A stretch of 64,000 nt of DNA from positions 43,318,668-43,382,667 of the forward strand of contig CP141145.1 of assembly GCA_035235625.1 (NCBI GenBank). Direction: 5' to 3'. The notes under the pieces were generated by a model that had not been told where the DNA came from, searched no databases, and saw only the letters and a program-made list of their open reading frames with translations. The position numbers were made by a program, and so were the translations under genes. The DNA comes from Saururus chinensis. Its lineage: Eukaryota > Streptophyta > Magnoliopsida > Piperales > Saururaceae. Below, piece after piece: positions 24,134-34,900 of this stretch (positions within the stretch are counted from its first letter, which is position 1; every line of letters starts with the position of its first letter).

Positions 24134-26356
24134 ATGGCAACTCTCCCTCTCCCGCCAACTCCTTCCCTTGTTCAAAACCCGCAACTCGGTCCGAAAACCA
24201 AAATCCGCGACCGAGTCTCCTTGGACCACCCCACCCTTTCACTGCTACAGAAATGCCCCGACCCCGCCCACCTGAAGCAAATCCACGCTCACATGCTCCG
24301 CCTTGGCCTCTTCTTCCACCCCTTCTCCGCCACCAGGCTCCTCACCGCCGCCGCCGTCCCCCCGTCGGGGGACCTGCACTATGCCACCCGACTGTTCAGC
24401 CAAATTCCCCAGCCGAATCTCTATTGCTTTAACACCCTCATACGCGCCTACGCGTCCGGCCCCGCCCCTCAACGATCCTTCTCTCTCTTTGTAGAGCTGC
24501 TTTATCAATCTGATGTTGAAGCTCCTAACAAATTCACTTTCCCCTTCCTCATCAAAGCTGCGTCTGAGCTCTCCGATTTGTCTCTCGGCAAAGCTGTTCA
24601 TGGCATTGTCTCTAAACTGGGTCTTGCCGGAGATGTCTTCATTCTGAATTCTCTCATCCATTTCTATGCGTCGTGTTCGTGTTTGGACCACGCTTACCAC
24701 GTGTTTGAGAGAATTCCTCAAAGGGATGTCGTCTCCTGGAATTCCATCATCACAGCTTTTGCACAAGCCGATCACCCAGATGAGGCATTGGACTTGTTCC
24801 ATCGGATGGATGAGGAGAATATCTGGCAGCCCAATGAGGTCACAATGGTGAGTGTTCTGTCTGCCTGTGCAAAGAAAGGAGACATCGCATTAGGGGAACG
24901 GATGGGTGATTATGTCCAAAATAGTGGGATCAAGCCAAGCTTGGTTCTAAGTAATGCTATGCTAGATATGTATACCAAATGTGGAAACATGAAATATGCA
25001 CAAAAAGTGTTCTGTGAAATGGAGAAGAAAGATTCCATCTCTTGTACCACTATGATCGTCGGCTATGCGAAGGCTGGGGATTTTGATGCAGCTTTCCAGA
25101 TGTTTGAAGCTATGGATAGCAGAGATATTGCCTCTTGGAATGCCTTGATCTCGACTTATGAACAAAGTGGCCGACCTAAAGAAGCCTTAGATCTCTTTCA
25201 TCGACTACAGCTCACTGATACAAGACCGGATGAGGTCACTCTAGTTAGTACCTTATCAGCGTGTGCCCAGTTGGGCACAATAGAGTTGGGTCGATGGATC
25301 CATGCTTATGTAAAGAAACACAACTTCAGGTTGAACCTCCATCTCACGACCTCACTAATTGACATGTATGCTAAGTGTGGTGATCTAGAGAGAGCATTTG
25401 CAGTATTTTCTTCGGTGGAGAAGAAAGATGTGTATGTTTGGAGCGCCATGATTGCTGGCTTAGCCATGCATGGACAAGGCCGAGCTGCAGTAGATCTCTT
25501 CCTCCAAATGCAGGCTGCTAAGGTTAAGCCAAATGGAGTGACATTCACCAATGTCTTGTGCGCATGCAGTCATGCAGGCTTGGTTGAAAGTGGAATGTTT
25601 TTCTTTAACCAAATGTCACCACTTTATGGCGTAATACCTAAGATTGAGCATTATGGATGCATGGTGGACATCCTCGGCCGTGCTGGTTTACTAGACGAAG
25701 CTGTAGATTTGATCAAGAATATGCCAATGCCTCCCCATGCTTCTGTGTGGGGAGCTTTACTTGGTGCATGTAGGATTCATGGAAATCTTGAGCTGGGGGA
25801 GTTAGCTAGTAAACGGATACTTGAATTGGATCCTGGAAATGATGGTGCCTATGTGCTTTTATCCAATATATATGCCAAATTGGGGAAATGGGATGATGTT
25901 GCTAAATTGAGGAAGCTGATGAAAGATGCTGGCATCAAGAAAGAGCCTGGCTGTAGCCTGGTAGAGGTCGATGGTGTTGTTCATGAGTTTCTAGTTGGGG
26001 ACAGTTATCACCCTTCATCTGCAAAAATTTACTCGAAATTAGATGAAATTGCTTCAAGATTGAAATGTGCAGGTTATGTCCCAAATACTACGCAGTTGCT
26101 TCAAAATGTGGAAGCAGAGGACATGAAGGAGCAGGCTTTACATCTTCACAGCGAGAAATTGGCTATTAGTTTTGGTCTTATAAGTACTAAACCACCTGCT
26201 CCAATCAGAATTGTGAAGAATCTTCGGATCTGTGATGACTGTCACTCAGCTGCGAAGTTCATTTCAAGTGTGTATGATAGAGAAATAATTTTAAGAGATC
26301 GTTATCGGTTCCATCACTTCAAGGAGGGACATTGTTCTTGTAGGGATTTTTGGTGA
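24134..26356 (+). CDS. OTP81: PPR-DYW protein, probable chloroplast RNA-editing factor (OTP81/QED1-like)
   Basis: This is a single exon of 740 residues. The N-terminus is Ser/Pro/Leu-rich, as in organelle transit peptides. From about residue 50 there are P-L-S-type pentatricopeptide repeats, with the usual VVSWNSIITAFAQ, DMYTKCGNMKYAQKVF and PNGVTFTNVLCACSHAGL motifs. E and E+ domains and a full DYW deaminase-like domain follow, with the zinc-site motif HSEKLAISFGL, CDDCHSAAKF, and the C-terminus CSCRDFW. PLS-DYW proteins bind one or a few organellar transcripts and convert C to U. Length, repeat order and many local phrases match Arabidopsis At2g29760 (OTP81/QED1, 738 residues), a plastid editing factor. 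Orthology is my judgement from memory and should be tested by phylogeny. No lesions were seen. Confidence 0.93.
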   Translation: MATLPLPPTPSLVQNPQLGPKTKIRDRVSLDHPTLSLLQKCPDPAHLKQIHAHMLRLGLFFHPFSATRLLTAAAVPPSGDLHYATRLFSQIPQPNLYCFNTLIRAYASGPAPQRSFSLFVELLYQSDVEAPNKFTFPFLIKAASELSDLSLGKAVHGIVSKLGLAGDVFILNSLIHFYASCSCLDHAYHVFERIPQRDVVSWNSIITAFAQADHPDEALDLFHRMDEENIWQPNEVTMVSVLSACAKKGDIALGERMGDYVQNSGIKPSLVLSNAMLDMYTKCGNMKYAQKVFCEMEKKDSISCTTMIVGYAKAGDFDAAFQMFEAMDSRDIASWNALISTYEQSGRPKEALDLFHRLQLTDTRPDEVTLVSTLSACAQLGTIELGRWIHAYVKKHNFRLNLHLTTSLIDMYAKCGDLERAFAVFSSVEKKDVYVWSAMIAGLAMHGQGRAAVDLFLQMQAAKVKPNGVTFTNVLCACSHAGLVESGMFFFNQMSPLYGVIPKIEHYGCMVDILGRAGLLDEAVDLIKNMPMPPHASVWGALLGACRIHGNLELGELASKRILELDPGNDGAYVLLSNIYAKLGKWDDVAKLRKLMKDAGIKKEPGCSLVEVDGVVHEFLVGDSYHPSSAKIYSKLDEIASRLKCAGYVPNTTQLLQNVEAEDMKEQALHLHSEKLAISFGLISTKPPAPIRIVKNLRICDDCHSAAKFISSVYDREIILRDRYRFHHFKEGHCSCRDFW

Positions 26357-28131
26357 ACTATGCCTGGAATCTTGTTTTAACAATTGTGAAAAATTATGCT
26401 CTTATGAAAAACGAAAAAAATGAGAATATACTTGTATCAATTACGGAGGATGTTAGTCCTAGTCACACATCAACTACTATTTGCTAGTCATTGCTAGAAG
26501 CGGCAGATGCTGGTGCTGATCATGATGTAGATCAGAGAGGTGATAATACTTTATACATGGATAAAATTTCACAATGGCACAGAAGGTCGTCCCGGGTTAA
26601 AGACGCGGTCTGTTGCATGGAGCCTAAAGGTACATGTATGGTCTAAACCTGGCTTGGTCTTACGAAGCTGTACTAAATCAACATTTTGAATATGTTCATA
26701 GCTACTGTACTTTTGTGGGAAGGTGGCAAGAGCTTAATTTGCCCACCCAGGCTGTGTGCTGGGTCCAAGAAGTGGTGTTTTCGCGAAACATTCCAAAATC
26801 AGCAGAGCTCCAAAAAAAATAAAAAATAAAAAACTGGTCGCTGCACACCCAAACGACAATATGGCCCCTTGCAGTGACTAAATAGGAGTGAAGTAAATGC
26901 TTCCCACGAGCAGTTGGGTGAGAGTTTGCCATGTTTCGAAAGGAACAAAGTTTAATGGGATATGCGTAGGCCATGTATTCCATGCACCACTGACCCAACT
27001 ATGGGAAATACTTGATCGCGCGCAGAGCAGGAGCGTACAAAAGTTCTTTCTTGTTTTGAGTGGCATCATCTGATATGAGTTGTTTTCCACCATGACGATA
27101 CTTGTGTACGGGGGATGCCAAGCTTGGCAATTGAATGTTGAATGTGGATAACCCTTAGTTGTCACCTACATGAATTGGAAATCAGATCATCCAGTCAGCT
27201 TTCAGCACACGTGAACTTATATTCTTCAGTAACGTTATTTAGTGCAACTTTTCCCCAGCCCAGAGGAAGAGAAATGAAAAGCTGGTGGAGTAGTGCAATG
27301 AAAAACAGTGGGTATAAAACTACCCGGATTGGCTGAGGATTTGATGACACTGAACACGCAGGACTAGTCTCAATGTCCCTCACCACGCGACCTTGCCCAT
27401 GCCCGTTGTGGTCTGCGCCTGATACAATACAAAGGTCCGGGGGCAGCACGTCTTGGCCGTCCAGGTTTATTTAGTGCATATTTATTCGCTTTACTGCCTG
27501 CTGATCGATGCAGAAGTGGGAAACAGAGGTCGACTTGATCAAACATCCAGCCAAAGTTGCTGTCGATTTGATAATAAAAAAACTCTGGAGATTAAGAGGT
27601 AAATCATAATCTAATCTATCCAAATGTTGTTTAGGACATATAGCTAGCGGGGCTGAGAACTGAGGTCGATGCATATTCGCAGATTTAAAATGCTAAATCT
27701 GTGTTTACTGCAGTTAACGACGTACGCTGTGGACTGACCAACAGCCCTGACCGATTCTCCAGATACTTCCCTCGCTCTTAGCAAAACTTACCTGAAACAA
27801 CTTCTAGAACATCTCAGCCGTGTATTCACTACCAATTTAACAGATACGTTGCATGTGCCTCTCTGCACTGGTCCGTTTCCAGAACCCATGGGCCCTCAGT
27901 CAGCCACGCCACACCACACCAGAAACAATAAGTCTGAATCGGACAAAAGGGGGAGGGAGTTGAACGTAGCATCAGTGCATGATCAGTCCCCCGAGAGGGA
28001 GAGGAAGAGAAGCCGAGGAATCAGCTCAAAGAAGCTCTCGCTTGGGCTTCTGCCGATAAAGAGTAGAGACTACCCGAGACTCTCGAGAGGAAGAAGAGAC
28101 AGTGTGAGCTGTGAAAGCAGAGGCAGTTGTA
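26357..28131. other. Intergenic region, PPR 3' end to CBM20 5' UTR; no further gene seen
   Basis: There is no credible coding frame or RNA gene. A run of A with t/aaaaaat interruptions lies at 26813-26832. The last 250 bp or so before 28132 are purine-rich with cgagagggagaggaag motifs and are probably promoter and 5' UTR of the next gene. Confidence 0.45.
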
Positions 28132-30322
28132 ATGGGGGGCCTCGTTAGGATTTGTACTAGTCCCATTCTCGCTAAGAACTGCGGGAGAGACTTGCGTTTC
28201 AGGTCATGTCTGAGTGCGGCTGCTAACCCGGTGAGTGCCACCGTTTGGCTGCCCGGCCTTGTGAAGGGACGACCTCGTCTGAAAGCCCTTCGTTTGCCAC
28301 TGGCTGCATCATCTTTGTCCGCACAACAGGAGGTGGCTTCCTCCTCCGGCCGACGCTTTCTTCTCTTTCCCCATATTCCTTTCGTCTCTCCTGCTCATCT
28401 CTAAATCGATTCTCACTACTAGCTGGTTTTTCTAAAAAAAAATACTCGTTTTCATACTGCTGGATAGTTTATGTTTTCTTCGTAATCTTCTGCTAATTGC
28501 TCTTTGCCTCGCCTCTGTAGTGTTTTTTATCTTTTTCTAGTCGTTGCGTCAAGGTCTTTCGTTTTTTGTCGTTCGTTTTAGACAGAGAAATTTAGCAACC
28601 AGGTAATCAATTGCCACATTTGGTCGAAGATTAGGTTTTGACTCAAAAATACTATTCATGCAGGTGGCTGCACTGACTGAAGACTCTTCAGTCCAGCCAG
28701 AAAGTAAGTTTTATTAATCTACTTAATCTAAGTTTAGCAATTGCATGGACATCGTTTTATTTCTTCTTCTTAATGATCAGCTAACTAAAATGTTTTTTGT
28801 TGGCTACCCGCATTTCAGATGAGCTGGAAACTGTTCATGTGAGATTTAAACTACAAAAGGCTTGTATCTTCGGGCAACATTTTTCCCTTACTGGAGAACA
28901 TCCGATTCTTGGTTCATGGGATCCAGAAAATGCGATACCCCTGAATTGGTCAGAGGGTCACATTTGGACCACTGAACTGGTAGGAAATTCTGTGCCACAT
29001 TATAAGTTACAACTAAGTTCCGGCTTGTATCTTATTCTGCTGTCGTTATGCAACAGGATATACCTGTGGGCAAAACTATCCTATTCAAGTTTATCCTGAA
29101 AAATACCCGTGGAGACGTAGAGTGGCAGCCAGGAGCGGACCGGGTTCTTCACACATGGAAAACAACGCACACTATTGTTATTTGGGAAGATTGGGAAAAT
29201 GCTGAACTACAAAATATCACTGAAGAGGAAACTGTATCTGATCAGACAAATAAAGGCACATTAGATAGTGCAGAGGAGTTGGGGTTCAACTTTACAGAAA
29301 TGGCAGGAGGAAAGAACGGCGTAACGGCCACACCAAATGAAAAGGGAATCAGTTTTAAGGAAGAGGAGAGCCCAATTACTATGGAAACAGATCCCTGTCT
29401 GGTTCCTGGTGTTGTTACTGCATCATTGTCATCAAATGGAGAATTTTCTCCGGAGAAAGTGACTTACGCAACTTCATGCACCTCCTTTGCTACTGATGAT
29501 GCAACTGAGGGCAACTCAATTAAGGTAAACGCCTAGTTGATGTCAAGTAATTTTGGTTCTCTTTTACATGTCTAATGCAATCACTCTCATGCATTATATT
29601 TGGTCCTGATTGCCTTAGAATGTAGGTAGAACTCGTGTACTGTTTTCCTTCCATTTTTAATAAAAGCCCTGTGGTCCTTGTCCTTACAAACTCGTGTTCT
29701 CTCCGAACCTATGATGTTGTGACATGGGAGGAGCATGAATGCATTATGAGATTATCAATTTATCCTGAGAAGCTGTCCACGACATTTAGCCCCTCTCGTA
29801 ACAAAACTCTTATGCTTCCTTTCTTCTGTGGCCGACTTAGAGGACTGAAATTTGACAATTACAAGCATTCCTTAGTAAAAGGTAATAAGCATCTCACGAT
29901 AAGTTCTGATAAAGTTTTCAAACGATATTTTAAAACTGAGAGAAAGTAAAAAACATATGCAAAGATTACTCAGTAGATCATAAGTTCGCTCTCTGTTTTC
30001 TTCCAGTACTGCTAAGGCTCGGAAGACTGAAGAGTACTTTGAAAACAAAGATAATTATTGTTTCAGATCAATAATGCAGCGTTTCGTTGGGCAATAATAT
30101 TGAAATTGACGATCTTCCTTTTTTTTCCGTGCTCTGCAACCAAATCATCAAAACCAGTTATTTGAGAAGCAGGAATTTGAGCACTCGCATGGTAATGCGT
30201 GTGAACCTCAGCACCAAGGACCAGCTATGGACAATCTCCCAGGGAACATCATCCAGCGGGGCGGTAGAACTCTTCATCCGCTCATCTTGAATTTTGGTTT
30301 CTTCAGGAAACAACTTAGCTGA
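28132..30322 (+). CDS. Plastid-type CBM20 (starch-binding) domain protein, At5g01260-like
   Basis: There are five exons: 28132-28230, 28664-28703, 28819-28979, 29057-29524 and 30158-30322. All have GT-AG introns and continuous frame, giving 310 residues. Exon 1 encodes a Ser/Arg/Ala-type N-terminus like a chloroplast transit peptide (MGGLVRICTSPILAKNC). Exons 3 and 4 encode one CBM20 fold: VHVRFKLQKA, FSLTGEHPILGSWDPENAIPL, GHIWTTEL, KFILKNTRGDVEWQPGADR, and then VIWEDW. The Trp residues in GSWDP and VEWQPG are the usual starch-contact positions. The rest is acidic and low in structure. Exon 5 ends NIIQRGGRTLHPLILNFGFF, like the conserved tail of this family. There is no catalytic domain. Binding of starch or glucan in plastids is inferred. 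Exon 5 is the least certain, and a missed small exon in the 633-bp intron 4 is possible. The gene is tail-to-tail with the CPL gene. Confidence 0.8.
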
Positions 30323-31973
30323 CTTCTCCTAGCAAGGAAAGAAAAGATGAAAAAATATTGGTTGTTTCCAGTTTCTCTTTGGTTTCAGGATTACTGGGTT
30401 AGAGGTTCTTTCTCTTTGTTACATTACAATCCATTGGTGCTGTTTGAAGTCCACTTCCGACTGATGCTATCCTTTTTCTCCAGGAAAATGATGTCCTGCG
30501 AGCCTTCCAGCTTTTATATAACAGATCATCTTGCGTCAATGATGATAGAATCCAATGTTTACGAGACAAATATGTAGCTTGGATATCGTAATTTTCATGC
30601 TTCGGCCCAGGGTTTAATTTAGAGCCTTTAACTTATCCAATATACCTGACACTGTATCCGGTAGAATCTCCTTTTATTTATTTTTTCTTTGCGGAATATC
30701 CTTGAAACTTCCTAAACGTTTCTCATTTTCAAATATTATGGTCAGATGAAACAATTCACTTTAGAGTATATCTCTAATCCATCTGTTAATGCACAACTGA
30801 AAACAACTTCAAATTATTTTGCGTTATTGAGCTTAATTCTTTCATATCGTAAATTTACCTTGAAGTGAACATGTGGTCAGTAATTTTTTTTGAAGCCATT
30901 AGATCGGGATCTGACTGCCCTCGCATCCTTTCACTTGTATCGGGTCCTACTATGCACGCTGTTGTTAGAGGTTCCTTTCTTGTTGTAGAAATACTCCATT
31001 TATTCCTTGTCTCTTTTTAAAAAAAAATATTTGTTTCATATTAAGTATTTTCAAGTGAAAGTTTCCTAATAAAACTTTAAAATTAAGTTTAAAATTTGAG
31101 TTCTTTAGAACTTTGATGATCACGCTTAAAGCTCTTTTGACATCGTCTTGCTCCATCCCTCAACACTTACTTTTGACATCCTCTTAATCCATCCTTCAAC
31201 ACTTATTTGCTTCTTTGTACCAATTCTCCACCATATAAATAAATTTTTTCCTAAAATATAAAATTTAAAAAACTTCAATACTTAAAAATACTTGAAGCTT
31301 TCTTCATGGGGCATCAGATCATGTAAATGCCCAAATACATTGGATTATCAAGTAAGTTTCTATAGTCAATTTCATGAAACAACATTGCATTAATATAAAG
31401 AAAAGTTACAAAATTGCGCCACTTAAGACTCCGAGCAAAAACTGTTGTACATATTTATCCCCATAATAATTTCATCAGGATGACTTCCCTAGGGCAATGA
31501 TAGAATTTAAAAAATATCAAATCAACTAGAAAATTGTCGCACTATTTGCTTGTCTGTGGCCTATGCTTGATTAATTTGTACAACCTAAGTTTTTTATCCA
31601 AAAAAAGAAGAAAAAGATAAGAAAAATACAAAGCTCTTGCAACACTGTACAGTTAAAATAGCCATCTCTTGCAGACTTCTAGCCTTCGTCACAAGGCATA
31701 GTGTTCATTCTTTTTATCTCTAGTCTTAATGAACAATACACCCTCCAACACTCAAGCAACTTCATATTTTGAACGCTTTGCATGTAAACTTTGTACTGAT
31801 CTGATAAAAAAATAATTTGATGAGGAACTTTGCTCATTAATACCTTAAAAAAATACTCTTTCTGGTGCAACCCAAAACAAATTGCCAAAAAAAATATTGA
31901 TGACAATCATAAACATGAAAAAATTGTGCATATTAATAGACTATGGAACACTTCCTATTTTCTATCCATGATA
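30323..31973. other. Intergenic region between two convergent genes; no gene seen
   Basis: This is AT-rich DNA holding the 3' UTRs of the CBM20 gene (+) and the CPL gene (-). A frame on the + strand at 30347-30577 and one on the minus strand at 31679-31906 show no family resemblance. No transposon ends were recognised. Confidence 0.45.
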
Positions 31974-34900
31974 TTACCTAGGCGAACCTAGACGCTTTGA
32001 GTGTTGCTGCTTTACCATAGACTTTAAGCTAATCAGTGCCGCCTCAGCCGCCTATAAGGGAGACATTTTAAAATTTTAGATATAATTTACATTATTATAA
32101 CAAAAAATAGTCAGTCAAAAGGATAATTAACACCCATATGACAATTGGAAACCACAAATAAATGTAAGATGTATTTATTGTTAGTCCTCACTCAGCGCAA
32201 ACTAAGCTTTATGTAGGTGAGGGGATAATGGCTATCAGATTAAAATGTGAGGGCCACAATCACATCTTCTCCTTTCTCTTTTTCCCCTTCTCTTTCTCCC
32301 CACCCCAATTCCCACCACTCTGCCCCTTGCTCCCCCTCCACTGTCAGCCACTGCCACTATCTGCCCTAGCCTTGAGGAAGCTTTAGCAAAACACAGGGGC
32401 CATGTTTCTATGCCAAGCCTAATCTATTCCACGCCACCATGAACTCTGCCTAGCCTCTTCCTCCCTTTGCCTTTACCACCAGTGTACTCTACCCCAGTCC
32501 CTTGTTAACTGAGGAATCTTTACAAAAAAATGGGCATTGTGAGGGTTTTATACCCTGGTCAGCCCCAATCCACCTCAACAGCATAAACTTGCAGGCGGTC
32601 CGTAGTAAGCTATTTTTACTTTTAGTAATAACATATATGAAATCTCCCTCCATCTTTCCCCACTTTCATCCAAAGAAATAAACAAATCTGAAGCTCGGTA
32701 ATTCACAATTCACACAAGGCAAAGCAAATGAAAGTAGAAGAGTAATTTTCCTAACCCGAGAATATCCTCATAATATTTTAAACCCTTAAATTACATCCTT
32801 ATTTGCATTGGCACACTTGTTTTGAAAAACAACAATTATATATCCTATTGTACACAGACAGCCACTACTAACTATATTTCAACCAAATAAGGATTCTCGA
32901 AGTAAAACAAAAAGGTGGCAATTCTATACAAGAATATCATGAAATTTTCCATATGAAGGAATCCGACATTTTCGAAAGGTATAATTATTTTACCATCAAC
33001 CGTTAAATGAGTAAGATACTATTCCAAAAGTAACAAGCACCAAAAGGACAATGTCATTTCTTTAAATTTATTTGGAAATAGTTAAGATGTGGTAGGCACA
33101 TATAAATTGGTCTAAAAAAAGTAACATATAGAGACAACATAATCAAATTGGTAACAAAAAATAACTATAAATCTGGTTATTTAATCTCCTAAACTTGAAA
33201 CAGTTGAATTCTGTCATATCTAATTAGTATAATCACTTCTTTACAACATTGTTAATTGCAGAAGCACTGGCACTAGATGATACTAGAAAACTCGGTGACA
33301 TTCCAAAAAATATCATATACTGATGGTAAAATTAATGTGATATTATAAAATAACCTGCAATTTAGCGTCTTCTTTGCTCAAACCATTACCTTTCCCTACA
33401 ACCTGTCCGTCTATTTCAACCTGCAAAGGAGTTCAGTTAAAAAAAGTTCAACCCACACACATTACCAATAGTGCTAACAACGCAATCTGAAAGAGTAAGC
33501 ATGTATCATTGAACGCTACAATCAAATTAAATTTACATATTTAAAAAATAAAGAAATAACCTGATGATAATACTCTCCTTCATTGACAGTCACTGAAACA
33601 GGAGGTTGATCTTGGAAAATTGGAGTCAGACCACCTGACACACACTACAAATAAAAATTTGACATGATTGGGTAATAATTTGAGGAGTATTTATATGCAA
33701 CATTGACAAATTATCTCACAAAATTTTAATCATAGTTGTTCATCAAGACCTTATCCCATAATCCATATACTTGGGATCAGCCACTCGGATTTATATTGAG
33801 AGATGACCATAGCAAAGATTATCCAGTAAGCATCATCTCACGAGGCCATTACCAAATAAGTGGGAAAGCTGTATGGATGTGGGTTAATTTGTATCCGACT
33901 AGTCCCTCCTAGAAAGGTTGTATCAAGAAGAAAATTTGGTATGAAATCTTTGTCATTATGCCCACACACAGCCTCTCACAAAATGTTAGTGTCTCTTACC
34001 AAATCATTGATGCCCGAAATAACAGCAGATAATCTGTTTGATCCTTCTAACAGATCCATTTGATCACAAGTGCTTAAAGGGGCAACTGTCTCCTTTTCTA
34101 TCAATTCGTCCACCATGGGAAAACTGGTAATATGCCTCAGAAAACCATTTTCGCCTTGCATGGAAGAGTTGTTGTTCTTACCATCTTTAAATGCAGAGTC
34201 CTGTTCAACATGTGATACATATTTCTCTGCAATTTGAGATAATAAAAATGTATGTTCATCAGTTACATATTTATGCAGCTTCTTTACTTTAAAACTGTCA
34301 GCTTCTTTACAATAAAATTGTCCTAGCATATACAGATCAAATTCTTGGTAACGTCTATCTTAGCATATCACTATGGCTTCTTTTTATTATCTTTTTGCTC
34401 CAACAATCTGAAACAGCAACATCAGATACAACTTTTTCCCCAGCTGTTCAAGGAGAGTTTGAACTTGACATACTGTTTTCCATTTCAAAAACAATATGTC
34501 CAAGATCCACGTAGCATGACAAGCAAACTATGATGTCAGATTTATTTCACTGGTTCTAACAATATCTTTCCATAATTTTTTCTAATGAATGCCTCAAATA
34601 TACAGATGTCAGTCAAAACAGCCATAGCCTGATAATATCACACAAGAATCCAGACCAGATAAACACTCATGTTTGGGAGGACAAGGGTTTTCACTGATCC
34701 GGTTGGATTGAGGTAAGCCCTATTCGGGTAGATCAGTTGCGTTGAATTTCCTAAGGAGTTTCCTTACCGCTTTGACAACCATTCAAGTAAAACAATTTCA
34801 ACCTCTCCCAAAATTGATAAAATAACAGCTTTGATGTGAAATCTTTCATGATTCTGGTACTGAACTTCAAATTTTTTAAATTCAAAATTTGAGAGAGAAC

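Noticed and set aside
30347-30594. Extra 3' exon of the CBM20 gene ending KYVAWIS
   Set aside because: The frame is open after an acceptor-like cag, but exon 5 already ends with the family-like C-terminus and a stop at 30320-30322.
33355-33363. CPL protein ending at the in-frame stop just after exon 16
   Set aside because: A well-placed downstream exon (32051-31974) restores the missing dsRBD2 end with correct frame and splice sites. The short form is kept only as a possible isoform.
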